Assembly (NCBI GenBank): GCA_034933245.1
Contig: JAYFNX010000008.1
Location: 1 to 52,947, forward strand
Source of the DNA: Pelethousia sp034933245
Lineage (GTDB): Bacteria > Bacillota > Clostridia > Christensenellales > CAG-138
DNA length: 52,947 nt
Direction of reading: 5' to 3'
Positions 23,378 through 32,258 of the stretch are shown here, in pieces. Below the pieces are notes generated by a model. The model did not search any database, was not told the DNA's origin, and worked only from the letters and a program-made list of their open reading frames with translations. Positions within the stretch are counted from its first letter, which is position 1; each line of letters begins with the position of its first letter. A program made the translations under genes and the position numbers.

Positions 23378-24376
23378 ATGTCAGTTATCGACATCATCCG
23401 TGAAAAGGCGAAAACGAATGTTAAGCACATCGTCCTGCCGGAGGGCAGCGAGGAGCGTACCGTTCAGGCAGCACAGAAGATCACCGAGCAGGGCATAGCC
23501 AAAGTAACCCTTCTTGGTAATCCGATGCAGATTCAGGCAGTGGCCGAAAAGTTCGGTGTGAACCTCGCGGGCGTGGATATAATCGACCCAGCGGCTTCGC
23601 CGGACTACCCCCGCTACACCGAGGCTTTCGCTAAAATGCGCGCCAAAAAAGGCGTTACGCTGGAACAGGCCCAGAAGACCATGCTGGATCCTCTCTTCTT
23701 CGCCGCCATGATGGTGTATGATAACAAGGCAGACGGCTTCGTTTCAGGTGCCATTAATACCACGGGGAACACGCTACGGCCGGGTTTGCAGATCATCAAA
23801 ACCGCACCCGGTGTATCCACCGTATCCAGTTGTTTCATTATGGAGGTGCCGAACCAGAGCTACGGCCAGGACGGCATCCTGATTTTTGCTGATTGCGCCG
23901 TCAATATCGTCCCTACGGCGGAGCAACTTGCGGCCATCGCCATTGCCTCTGCACAAACGGGTAAGGCGCTATGCGGGATGGATCCCAAGGTAGCCATGCT
24001 TTCCTTCTCCACCAAAGGAAGCGCCAAGCATGAAAACGTGGATAAGGTCGTCGAGGCCACACGTCTGGTCAAGGAGCTTGCGCCGGATCTGAATGTGGAT
24101 GGCGAACTGCAGGCGGACGCAGCCCTGGTGGAAAAGGTAGGGCAGCTTAAATCCCCGGGTAGCCCTGTGGCGGGCCATGCCAACGTTTTGGTATTCCCGG
24201 ATCTTCAAGCGGGTAATATAGGCTATAAGCTGGTGCAGCGCCTTGCGGGCGCAGAGGCTCTCGGCCCCATCTGCCAGGGATTTGCCAAGCCCATCAATGA
24301 CCTTTCACGCGGCTGTAGCGTAGAGGATATCGTTTCCCTCGTGGCGGTTACCGCCGTGCAGGCGCAGAACATGTGA
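23378..24376 (+). CDS. pta: Phosphate acetyltransferase
   Basis: A 332-residue enzyme that converts acetyl-CoA and phosphate to acetyl phosphate. It has the typical short Pta form without extra N-terminal domains: IVLPEGSEERTVQAA near the start, then KADGFVSGAINTTGNTLRPGLQIIK (residues about 119-143), SSCFIMEVP, and NVLVFPDLQAGNIGYK with RLAGAEALGPICQG near the end. AAAGGAG lies nine bases before ATG 23378. Together with ackA, 33 bases downstream, it forms the acetate and ATP-yielding branch of fermentation in the cytoplasm. Confidence 0.97.
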   Translation: MSVIDIIREKAKTNVKHIVLPEGSEERTVQAAQKITEQGIAKVTLLGNPMQIQAVAEKFGVNLAGVDIIDPAASPDYPRYTEAFAKMRAKKGVTLEQAQKTMLDPLFFAAMMVYDNKADGFVSGAINTTGNTLRPGLQIIKTAPGVSTVSSCFIMEVPNQSYGQDGILIFADCAVNIVPTAEQLAAIAIASAQTGKALCGMDPKVAMLSFSTKGSAKHENVDKVVEATRLVKELAPDLNVDGELQADAALVEKVGQLKSPGSPVAGHANVLVFPDLQAGNIGYKLVQRLAGAEALGPICQGFAKPINDLSRGCSVEDIVSLVAVTAVQAQNM

Positions 24377-24409
24377 ATAAGATGAAATACATAGGAGGAT
24401 AAACATCTA

Positions 24410-25612
24410 ATGAAAGTATTGGTCATCAACGCGGGCAGTTCTTCCCTCAAATACCAGCTTATTGACACGGACAACAGCAATATCATCGCAAAGGGTATTT
24501 GTGAGCGCATCGGCATCGGCGGTTCCAAGCTGACCTATAAGCCCACGGGCAAGGCCGCCCACGAAGTTGAAAGAGAGATGAAGGATCATACCGCTGCCAT
24601 CAAGCTGGTGCTGGATGCGCTGGTGGACAAAGACATGGGCGTGGTATCCAGCATGTCGGAGATCGACGCCGTTGGGCACCGCATCCTGCACGGCGGCATG
24701 AAGTTCACCAGCTCCTGCCTCATCAACGACGCCTGCATCAGCGCCATCGAGGAGTGCATTCCCCTGGGGCCGCTGCATAACCCAGCCAATCTCATGGGCA
24801 TCCGCGCCTGCCAAACCATCATGCCCAATACCCCCATGGTAGCTGTATTCGATACGGCTTTCCATCAGACCATGCCCCCGGAGGCCTATCTGTATGCTCT
24901 GCCCTATGAGACTTTTGAGAAGCACATGGTGCGGCGCTATGGCTTCCACGGTACCAGCCACTTTTATGTATCCCAGCGTGCCATCTCCAAGCTGGATATG
25001 CCCGCTGCCGAGACTCGCGTCATCACCTGCCACCTGGGCAACGGTTCCAGCATTGCGGCGGTGAAGGGCGGAAAGTGCATGGATACTTCCATGGGCCTTA
25101 CGCCACTGGAGGGCGTGCCCATGGGTACCCGTTGCGGCGATATGGACCCGGCCATCGTGCCCTTCTTAATGGAAAAGCTTGGCCTCGACGGCCCTGCCAT
25201 GAGCACCTATATGAATAAAAAGAGCGGTGTTTTGGGCATATCCGGCGTTTCCAGCGATTTCCGTGACCTGGACGAGGCTGCGTCTAAGGGCAACGAGCGT
25301 GCGGAACTGGCGCTCAAAACCTTCTCCTATAAAGTGAAAAAGTATATCGGCGCCTATGCGGCCGCACTGGGCGGCGTGGATGCCATCGTGTTTACGGCCG
25401 GCGTGGGCGAAAATGATAGAAGCGTGCGCGCTCGGATTCTGCAGGGTTTGGAATATTTGGGCGTGGATGTGGACTTCGATTACAATATGTCTTGCCCCCG
25501 TGGTGAAGAGGTGGATATCTCCAAGCCGGGTAGCAAGGTGAAGGTGTTTATTATCCCCACGGACGAAGAAATGGTCATTGCCAAGGATACGGCGAAGCTG
25601 ACCGCAAAATAA
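24410..25612 (+). CDS. ackA: Acetate kinase
   Basis: A 400-residue enzyme that makes acetate and ATP from acetyl phosphate and ADP. Signatures: VLVINAGSSSLKYQL at the N terminus, FDTAFHQTMP (about residues 147-156), the catalytic and adenosine-binding region CHLGNGSSIAAVKGG near 208, and FTAGVGENDRSVR near 325. Length is standard. AGGAGG lies twelve bases before ATG 24410. It is co-transcribed with pta. The next operon has its own promoter at 25657, and no hairpin terminator is visible in between. Confidence 0.98.
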   Translation: MKVLVINAGSSSLKYQLIDTDNSNIIAKGICERIGIGGSKLTYKPTGKAAHEVEREMKDHTAAIKLVLDALVDKDMGVVSSMSEIDAVGHRILHGGMKFTSSCLINDACISAIEECIPLGPLHNPANLMGIRACQTIMPNTPMVAVFDTAFHQTMPPEAYLYALPYETFEKHMVRRYGFHGTSHFYVSQRAISKLDMPAAETRVITCHLGNGSSIAAVKGGKCMDTSMGLTPLEGVPMGTRCGDMDPAIVPFLMEKLGLDGPAMSTYMNKKSGVLGISGVSSDFRDLDEAASKGNERAELALKTFSYKVKKYIGAYAAALGGVDAIVFTAGVGENDRSVRARILQGLEYLGVDVDFDYNMSCPRGEEVDISKPGSKVKVFIIPTDEEMVIAKDTAKLTAK

Positions 25613-25656
25613 GCGATCAACCAGGCTTACAGGGCCGGGAAGCTGGAAATTCCTTA

Positions 25657-25685
25657 TTGACAAAACCTTGCCCTGCATATAAAAT
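25657..25685 (+). promoter_or_regulatory. Promoter of the yceD-rpmF operon
   Basis: A perfect TTGACA (25657-25662), 17 bases, TAAAAT (25680-25685). It decides the start of the next gene, because in-frame TTG and ATG codons inside it cannot be used. Confidence 0.82.
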
Positions 25686-25716
25686 GAACGATGTCGGATT
25701 TTTTGAGGTATCTAGA

Positions 25717-26232
25717 ATGAAGTTCCCGATTGCCGCCCAGCTTCGGCAGCCCGGCTTAACGGGCAGCTACATAGCGGACGTAGCCTTACCCTCGCAAACG
25801 TATATGGGCACGGAGGTGTCCTTCGCGGCTCCCCTGCATATAGAGGCGTCCTATATATATGACGGCGTAGGGCTCACCGTAAAGGGTACCGTCAAGACCG
25901 CATTGCGCTCCACGTGCGCCCTGTGCACCCGGGAATTTGAGGAACCCTTCGTATTTGCCTTCGAAGAACGGTTTGTCAAAGATCCCAGCCCTGAGGATGA
26001 AGCTTATCCGGTGGGTAACGAGGAGTTGGATATCACCCGGCCCGTGTTGGACAATCTGTTTTTAAACCTGCCGCTGCAAAGCATATGCAGGCCGGATTGC
26101 AAGGGCCTTTGCCCGGTGTGCGGGTGTGACTTAAATTCGGTCCAGTGTGCTTGCAAGCCCCAAACGGAGCCCCAAAAGGTGAATCCGTTTGCCAAGCTAA
26201 GCATACTGTTGAATCACGATAAGGAGGTGTAA
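25717..26232 (+). CDS. yceD: DUF177/YceD family protein
   Basis: A 171-residue protein. The start is ATG 25717, eight bases after GAGG; upstream in-frame starts fall in the promoter. The family marks are the C-A-L-C pair near residue 67 and the C-terminal CRPDCKGLCPVCGCDLN cluster, probably zinc-binding, followed by a conserved proline and lysine end. YceD is found beside rpmF across bacteria and is implicated in 23S rRNA accumulation in plants and E. coli; the exact role is not settled. It is followed by rpmF after two bases, which shows coupling. Confidence 0.92.
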   Translation: MKFPIAAQLRQPGLTGSYIADVALPSQTYMGTEVSFAAPLHIEASYIYDGVGLTVKGTVKTALRSTCALCTREFEEPFVFAFEERFVKDPSPEDEAYPVGNEELDITRPVLDNLFLNLPLQSICRPDCKGLCPVCGCDLNSVQCACKPQTEPQKVNPFAKLSILLNHDKEV

Positions 26233-26234
26233 GC

Positions 26235-26417
26235 ATGGCGGTCCCAAAGAGAAAAACGTCCAAGGCTAAGCGCGACTCTCGCAGAGCCAATTGGAAGCTG
26301 TCCATTCCCGGTATCGTGGAATGCCCGCAGTGCCATGAGGCGAAGCTCGCCCATCGGGTGTGCAAGAAGTGCGGCTATTACGATGGCAAGCAGGCTATCG
26401 AAGTGGAAAAGGCATAA
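26235..26417 (+). CDS. rpmF: 50S ribosomal protein L32
   Basis: A 60-residue basic protein of the large subunit with the usual AVPKRKTSKAKRDSRRAN start and two C-x-x-C pairs (CPQC, CKKC), so the zinc-binding form of L32. AAGGAGG lies eight bases before ATG 26235, which sits just after the yceD stop. A terminator follows. Confidence 0.98.
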   Translation: MAVPKRKTSKAKRDSRRANWKLSIPGIVECPQCHEAKLAHRVCKKCGYYDGKQAIEVEKA

Positions 26418-26431
26418 GCAGCATAACATGA

Positions 26432-26459
26432 GGGCTTCCCGGCACCGGGGAGCCCTTTT
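26432..26459 (+). terminator. Terminator after rpmF
   Basis: A 9-bp stem with one G-U pair (GGGCTTCCC / GGGGAGCCC) and a six-base loop is followed by TTTT. Confidence 0.85.
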
Positions 26460-26513
26460 GCGTTACGGCAGGCTTCTGCAGCCCCTATGGCAAGAAAAAA
26501 GGAAGGTATCGTT

Positions 26514-27530
26514 ATGATAAAAATCGCAATAGACGTTTTTGGCGGCGACAACGCGCCACAATCTACAATTGAAGGATCCGTACAAGCTCTCCGGAATTTT
26601 CCAGACATCGAGTTGCTTCTTTTTGGAGATGAGGCCAGGATGGAGGAAACTCTCAAAGCATATCCGCAAGCCGACCGAAACCGTATGGCCCTTTGCCATG
26701 CGCCAGAAGTCATCTCTTGCGAGGAAGCGCCTACAGCTGCCATTCGTACAAAAAAAGAATCCTCCATGGTTCGTGCCATGCATGCCGTGCGGGATGGGGA
26801 AGCAGCCTGCTTGGTATCCGCCGGCAGCACCGGTGCGCTGCTCGCCGGCGCCACCCTGATCGTAAGGCGCATAAAAGGCGTGAAGCGGCCCGCTCTGGGC
26901 ACGGTCATACCCAACAAGGCGGGCGGTGCTACCCTGCTTATGGATTGCGGGGCGAATACGGACTGCAAACCATCTTACTTGCAGCAGTTCGCTATCATGG
27001 CCAACGCATATCTTGCGGGCGTAATGGGAATGCAAGAACCGCGCATCGGCCTGCTAAACAATGGCGCCGAGGCGGAGAAAGGCAACGCGCTTACCAAGGC
27101 GGCTTATCCGTTGCTGGCGGCCGCTCCGATCCGCTTTATGGGAAACTGCGAGGGCAGGGATATTCTTTCCGGCGATTTTGACGCGGTAATTTGCGACGGA
27201 TTTGACGGCAACATCGTGCTTAAATATACGGAAGGATTGGCGGACGCCCTGCTGAGTATGCTTAAGAAGGAACTGATGGCGGATAAGCGGAGCAGAGTTG
27301 GCGCAGCTTTAAGTAAACCGGCTTATCGCCGTTTTAAAAAGCTGATGGACTATACGGAATATGGCGGCGCGCCGCTGTTGGGCGTAGACGGGGGTATGAT
27401 CAAGGCCCACGGCAGTTCCAATGCCAAGGCTTTCTGCGCCGCCATCGGCCAAGCTCGCCGCCTTGCCGGGGCGGATGTGCAGGGGGCTATTTCCAGCGCC
27501 CTTGCCAATCTGCCGGAGATAGAGGATTGA
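26514..27530 (+). CDS. plsX: Phosphate acyltransferase PlsX
   Basis: A 338-residue enzyme that makes acyl phosphate from acyl-ACP, the first step of phospholipid synthesis in Firmicutes. It starts with IAIDVFGGDNAPQ, which is the family start (D-x-x-G-G-D-x-A-P), followed by SAGSTGALLAGATLIVRRIKG-type glycines near residue 104, then LLNNGAEAEKGN and a DGFDGNIVLK strand. The frame is open to ATG 26487, but ATG 26514 has AAGGAAGG upstream and gives the canonical start. acpP follows; fapR, fabD and fabG, which lie in this place in Bacillus, are missing. Confidence 0.96.
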   Translation: MIKIAIDVFGGDNAPQSTIEGSVQALRNFPDIELLLFGDEARMEETLKAYPQADRNRMALCHAPEVISCEEAPTAAIRTKKESSMVRAMHAVRDGEAACLVSAGSTGALLAGATLIVRRIKGVKRPALGTVIPNKAGGATLLMDCGANTDCKPSYLQQFAIMANAYLAGVMGMQEPRIGLLNNGAEAEKGNALTKAAYPLLAAAPIRFMGNCEGRDILSGDFDAVICDGFDGNIVLKYTEGLADALLSMLKKELMADKRSRVGAALSKPAYRRFKKLMDYTEYGGAPLLGVDGGMIKAHGSSNAKAFCAAIGQARRLAGADVQGAISSALANLPEIED

Positions 27531-27607
27531 CATCGGAGCTGGATCAAGCTAAACTATCCCTAGCAATCATCATATCTTAGGACTGAATAACCGAAAGGCG
27601 GTGTAGT

Positions 27608-27829
27608 ATGGATTTTGAAAAGATCCGCGACATGATCGCAAAGCAGATGGATATCCCGGCGGAGAGTATTACGGAAGAATCGCGCTTGGGCGAAGACCTG
27701 AAGGCGGATTCTTTGGATTTGGTGGAACTTGTGATGGATCTGGAACAGGAGTATGGTATCCAAATTCCTGAGGAAGCCTTGCCCAACATCACCACAGTAG
27801 GCGATATTGTGGCATATCTGAACAAATAA
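27608..27829 (+). CDS. acpP: Acyl carrier protein
   Basis: A 73-residue acidic, helical protein that carries growing fatty acids. The serine for the phosphopantetheine arm is S35 in ADSLDLVELVM. AAAGGCGG lies eight bases before ATG 27608. AcpS (14961) would modify it, and PlsX upstream uses its acyl form. A hairpin follows it, before rnc. Confidence 0.98.
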   Translation: MDFEKIRDMIAKQMDIPAESITEESRLGEDLKADSLDLVELVMDLEQEYGIQIPEEALPNITTVGDIVAYLNK

Positions 27830-27847
27830 ACCGGCGAAAACATGCAT

Positions 27848-27877
27848 GCCCGCATCTTGAACGGATGCGGGCGTTTT
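27848..27877 (+). terminator. Hairpin between acpP and rnc (possible attenuator)
   Basis: A 9-bp perfect stem (GCCCGCATC / GATGCGGGC) with a seven-base loop is followed by GTTTT. The U-tract is short, so it probably lowers rather than stops read-through into rnc and smc, which could explain higher acpP output. Confidence 0.65.
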
Positions 27878-27897
27878 CACATGAAGGGATGATAAAA

Positions 27898-28617
27898 ATG
27901 GAGTTGGAATACGTCCGGGGCAATAGCCTTCGCGCTTTACAGGAAAGGCTTGGCTATACCTTCTCGGATCTCATGCTGTTGGATGCGGCGCTGACGCATA
28001 CCTCCTATGTCAAGGGGGACGGCAAAGCCCATAAACACAATGAACGGCTGGAATTTTTGGGCGATGCTGTGCTGGAGCTATGCGTGAGCGAATATCTATT
28101 CCGCAATTACCCCAAGCTGAACGAAGGTGTGATGACCAGGGTGCGGGCTGCTTCCGTTTGTGAATCCGCGCTGCATAAGGTCGCTTTGGATTTAGGGTTG
28201 GGCGAATGCTTGCACCTTAGCCGCGGAGAAGAACATTCCGGAGGCCGTTCCAAACCTTCTATTTTGGCGGATGCCGTGGAGGCTGTGCTAGGCGCTATCT
28301 ATTTGGACGGGGGGGTGGAACAGGCCCGCGCCTTTGTGCTACGCCTTACGGAGAAGCAAATTCGCGCTGCTGCTGCCGATGTGGATGCAAAGGACTATAA
28401 AACCATGCTCCAGGAGCATGTGCAAAAACAACACAAGGGAAACGTAAACTACGAGCTTCTAGAGGCGACCGGTCCGGATCATCAAAAAACGTTTAAGATG
28501 CGGGCAATTGTGGCGGGTCAGCCCATGGGTGCGGGGCTGGGCGGTTCCAAGCAGGAAGCAGGGCAGGCCGCTGCCCAGGAAACCCTTCGGATGATGGGCC
28601 TTAGCCAGGGGAAGTAA
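27898..28617 (+). CDS. rnc: Ribonuclease III
   Basis: A 239-residue double-strand-specific RNase for rRNA and mRNA processing. The catalytic signature HNERLEFLGDAVLEL is at residues 47-61, with the second acidic pair in ADAVEAVLGAIY (about 125-136). The C terminus (about 165-235) is a double-stranded RNA-binding domain with KTMLQEHVQ and a GGSKQEAGQAAAQ helix. AAGGGA lies nine bases before ATG 27898; an earlier in-frame ATG at 27865 lies in the intergenic hairpin. smc follows, as in Bacillus. Confidence 0.97.
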   Translation: MELEYVRGNSLRALQERLGYTFSDLMLLDAALTHTSYVKGDGKAHKHNERLEFLGDAVLELCVSEYLFRNYPKLNEGVMTRVRAASVCESALHKVALDLGLGECLHLSRGEEHSGGRSKPSILADAVEAVLGAIYLDGGVEQARAFVLRLTEKQIRAAAADVDAKDYKTMLQEHVQKQHKGNVNYELLEATGPDHQKTFKMRAIVAGQPMGAGLGGSKQEAGQAAAQETLRMMGLSQGK

Positions 28618-28664
28618 TGCCTTTCGGGCTGTGGACGATTTTTTGAGAGGCTGGTGCAAGAGCA

Positions 28665-31600
28665 TTGCGATTAACAAAGCTGGAATTAAATGGATTCAAA
28701 TCTTTTGCAAAAAAAACGGAGATCGATATTCAAAGCGGGATTACCGCCATTATAGGGCCCAACGGCAGCGGCAAGAGCAACATCGCAGATGCGGTGCGCT
28801 GGGTGCTGGGCGAACAGAGCGCCAAAGCTTTGCGGGGAGCCAAGATGGAGGATGTGATCTTTAACGGCACGGAATCCAGAAAGCCCCAGGCCTATTGCGA
28901 GGTTACGCTCACCTTTGATAATTCCGACGGGGAACTGCCCACGGAATTTGCCGAGGTAAGCATTACCCGCCGGGTCTATCGTAGCGGTGAAAGCGAATAT
29001 CTCATTAACCGGGCAACCTGCCGCCTGAAAGATATCCAAGCCCTTTTTCGGGATACCGGCGTGGGCAAGGAGGGGTATTCCATCATTGGCCAAGGCAGAG
29101 TGGAAGAGATTTTATCCAACAAATCCGAGGATAGGCGCGCCGCCTTCGAAGAAGCGGCCGGCGTAATGAAATATCGGGTGCGCAAGGAAGAAGCAGAGCG
29201 CAAGCTGGAAAGCACGAAAAAAAATCTGGTGCGCATCCAGGATATTCTGGAGGAACTGGAAAACCAGGTGGGTCCCTTGGAGAAGCAAAGCGCCGCGGCC
29301 CGAGATTTTTTGCGTTTGCGGGAGGAACTACGGGAAATCGAGGTAAACGTGTTTCTCTACCAATATGATAAGCTCAGCGAAAAGCTCACCGCGCTGGAGG
29401 AAACCTTAAGCCAGCTCAATGGTGAAATCGCAGCGGCTGCCACGATATCGGAAAAGTTGGGTCAGGATTGTTTTGCCCAGGAGGACAAAGAACGGCGTTT
29501 GAGCGCAGCCATATCGGATATACAGAACAAGCTTCTTTCCATGTCGTCCGGGGCGGAGGCCCATATGGGTTCCGCCAAAGTGCTCCAAGAACGCATGGCG
29601 AATTTAGTGCGGGAGAGGGAGCGTTTGGAGGCTGACGGCGCCGAACAGAACCGGCGGGCAACAGAACTGCGGGCCCAAATAGAACAAACCGCAAAAGAGG
29701 CGGAGTCGGCAAAAGAGGCCCAGGCGGACAGCAGCGCCTGCCTGACCGAAACGGAAAAGAAACGGATAGCCATGCAGGCGGATATCGAGGCGCGGGAAAC
29801 GGAGGTTGAACGGCAAAAGAACGCCATGATGGAGGCCCTTAACCGCTTGAGCGATGCAAAGAGCCGAATATCTCGCTTGGAGGCCATTAAAACCACCATC
29901 TTGGACCGCATTGCGGAAACCGAAGCACGCCAAGCGGAAATTCGGGCGGACGGGGAGAAGCTGGCTGAAGAATACGGCGCACTGGACGATCATTACAGCC
30001 GCCTGAAGCGCACCTATGAACAAAAGCAGACGGCTAGGACGGCCGCCATCGAGCGGGTCAATGAAGTGCAAAGCGAAATTAAGGCCGCACAAGAAGACCT
30101 AAGACGGATGGAACAGCAAACGCAGGCTGCTGTGAGCCGTATCAAGGTGTTGGAAGAAATGAAACGGGCCTATGAGGGCTATTATTCCAGCGTAAAGAAT
30201 CTTCTTCGGGATGCCGGAAGGGATGCTGCTCTGGGCCGGCGGATAGAAGGCGTGGTTGCGGAGCTGGTTCGGGTCCCAAAGGAATATGAAAGCGCCGTGG
30301 AAATGGCCCTGGGAAGCGCCTTGCAGAATATCGTTACACCCACGGAGGAGGATGCAAAGCTTGTCATTGAGCATCTTCGAAGCAGAAAATATGGCCGTGC
30401 AACTTTTTTACCCGTGTCCATCATGCGCGCCCGGCTCTTAAACGAGCAGGAGCGGAGCTATTGCCAGACGGATGGCTTTTTAGGCGTGGCCAGCGATCTG
30501 GTTGGCTTTGCGGAGCGCTATCGGGGAATCTTCGAAAACCTTTTAGGCCGTACGGTGCTTGTGCGGGATTTGGACGCAGGCATCGCCATTAATAGAAGGG
30601 CGAAAGGCGCGTTCCGTATCGCTACGCTGCAAGGGGATATCATCAATCCCGGTGGTTCAATGACGGGCGGCAGCACCCAAAAGCGGGAGTTCAGCCTAAT
30701 TGGGCGAGAACGCGAAATCGAGGATCTTAAAAAGGGATTGGCCCGTCTCAAAGCGGAAGCCGTAGAAAAAGCATCCCAAGCCGCCGCCCTGGAAGAGGCG
30801 CTAACTATGGCCAACCACGCTTTGGAAGAGGCCGGGGACGCCATGCATGCACAGGACTTAGAGGTTGCCACCCAGCGGGAAAAGGTGGAAGCTTTGCGGC
30901 AGTATGTGGATGAGAACCGCCAGGCCATGGAGCGCATCGAATTGGAATGCGCGCAGTTGCGGGATAATATTGACAATATCGACGAGCAATGTACCGAAGC
31001 TAAGCAGGATCAAAGCAGCCTGGAACAGGGGCACGTGGCCAGCCAGGAGGATATCCGGCAGATGCAGGCCGAGCTTGCGGCGCTGCGCTTGGAATACCAG
31101 ACTGTAAACGAAGCGGCTACCGAGGCTAGAGTTGCCCTGATGGCACGAGAGAAGGAGGCACAGGCGGCCCAACAGGCCCTTGCCCGCATGCAGCGGGAAG
31201 CGGAAACCATGGAGAGACAGGCGGCTGCAGCCCTGCAGGCCGCCCAGACAGGTGCGGCCCAGTTCCTTTCTCTGCAAAAGGAGCTATTTGCGCTAGGGGA
31301 AAATATTGATGTGGAGCGAAAGGATATTGACGCCCTCACGGATCAACTCCGAGCCATGGAAGAGGAACGGGCGCATCTTCTGACCGTGCTGGACGAGATG
31401 CGGGAGAGCCGGGAGAAAATCGGCATAGATTTAGGCGATTTGCGGGAGCGGAAGCACAAAACCGAGCTCAACCAAAACAGGTCGCAGTTGGAGCTTGCAA
31501 ACATGCAGGACCGTATCTGGAACGATTATGAATTAACCTATGAAAACGCCCAGCCTTTGCGGAGGGAAATCGCCATCACCGCCAGCCATGTGCGGGTGGA

Positions 31601-32228
31601 TGAACTGAAAAAGGATATCCGTGCCTTGGGAGACGTAAACGTAAACGCCATTGAAAATTACCGCAACGTTAAGGAGCGGTTTGATGCACTAAACGCCCAA
31701 TATAGCGACCTTACCCAGGCGGAAGCGGATCTTCAGGTGCTTATCAGAGATTTGGTACAGACCATGGAAGAGGAGTTCAAACGCCAGTTTACGTTAATTC
31801 AGCAGAATTTCTCCACGGTTTTTGTGGAGCTTTTTGGTGGCGGCCGGGCCGAGCTGGTGCTGGGCGACGAGCGGGATATCCTCAACTGCGATATCGACAT
31901 CATCGCGCAGCCGCCGGGAAAGAAACTGCAACTCCTATCCCTGCTTTCGGGGGGAGAACGTGCGCTAACGGCCATTGCCCTGCTTTTTGCCATTCTTAAG
32001 CTCAAGCCAACGGCCTTTTGCATTCTGGATGAAATCGAGGCGGCGCTGGATGAGGCCAATGTATCGAATTTTGCGGAATACGTGCGCAACTATTCCAGGA
32101 ATACCCAGTTTATCCTCATCACCCACCGCAAAGGCAGCATGCAGGTGTGCGATTCCCTTTATGGGGTGGCCATGGAGGAAAAGGGTGTGTCCAAGGTGAT
32201 CTCCGCCCGCTTTAACGATATCGCATAG
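28665..32228 (+). CDS. smc: Chromosome segregation protein SMC
   Basis: A 1187-residue condensin ATPase, normal length, that organises and separates chromosomes with ScpA and ScpB (not in the window). Order: ATPase head with Walker A GPNGSGKS (residues 31-38), coiled coil from about 170 to 500, hinge at about 520-640 (with GVVAELVRVP and GSALQNIVTP), returning coil to about 1020, then the C-terminal head with the LLSGGERALTAIALLFAI signature and Walker B FCILDEIEAALDEANV. The start is TTG 28665, which gives the standard MRLTKLELNGFKSF beginning; the ribosome binding site is weak. It begins 47 bases after rnc. Confidence 0.97.
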   Translation: MRLTKLELNGFKSFAKKTEIDIQSGITAIIGPNGSGKSNIADAVRWVLGEQSAKALRGAKMEDVIFNGTESRKPQAYCEVTLTFDNSDGELPTEFAEVSITRRVYRSGESEYLINRATCRLKDIQALFRDTGVGKEGYSIIGQGRVEEILSNKSEDRRAAFEEAAGVMKYRVRKEEAERKLESTKKNLVRIQDILEELENQVGPLEKQSAAARDFLRLREELREIEVNVFLYQYDKLSEKLTALEETLSQLNGEIAAAATISEKLGQDCFAQEDKERRLSAAISDIQNKLLSMSSGAEAHMGSAKVLQERMANLVRERERLEADGAEQNRRATELRAQIEQTAKEAESAKEAQADSSACLTETEKKRIAMQADIEARETEVERQKNAMMEALNRLSDAKSRISRLEAIKTTILDRIAETEARQAEIRADGEKLAEEYGALDDHYSRLKRTYEQKQTARTAAIERVNEVQSEIKAAQEDLRRMEQQTQAAVSRIKVLEEMKRAYEGYYSSVKNLLRDAGRDAALGRRIEGVVAELVRVPKEYESAVEMALGSALQNIVTPTEEDAKLVIEHLRSRKYGRATFLPVSIMRARLLNEQERSYCQTDGFLGVASDLVGFAERYRGIFENLLGRTVLVRDLDAGIAINRRAKGAFRIATLQGDIINPGGSMTGGSTQKREFSLIGREREIEDLKKGLARLKAEAVEKASQAAALEEALTMANHALEEAGDAMHAQDLEVATQREKVEALRQYVDENRQAMERIELECAQLRDNIDNIDEQCTEAKQDQSSLEQGHVASQEDIRQMQAELAALRLEYQTVNEAATEARVALMAREKEAQAAQQALARMQREAETMERQAAAALQAAQTGAAQFLSLQKELFALGENIDVERKDIDALTDQLRAMEEERAHLLTVLDEMRESREKIGIDLGDLRERKHKTELNQNRSQLELANMQDRIWNDYELTYENAQPLRREIAITASHVRVDELKKDIRALGDVNVNAIENYRNVKERFDALNAQYSDLTQAEADLQVLIRDLVQTMEEEFKRQFTLIQQNFSTVFVELFGGGRAELVLGDERDILNCDIDIIAQPPGKKLQLLSLLSGGERALTAIALLFAILKLKPTAFCILDEIEAALDEANVSNFAEYVRNYSRNTQFILITHRKGSMQVCDSLYGVAMEEKGVSKVISARFNDIA

Positions 32229-32258
32229 TATAGTATAGTAGTAATAGAAGGAGCAAAC

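Noticed and set aside
25657..25716. Upstream start of the yceD gene at TTG 25657 or ATG 25684
   Set aside because: These codons lie inside a consensus promoter (TTGACA, 17 bases, TAAAAT), so they are not transcribed as a start; ATG 25717 has a ribosome binding site.
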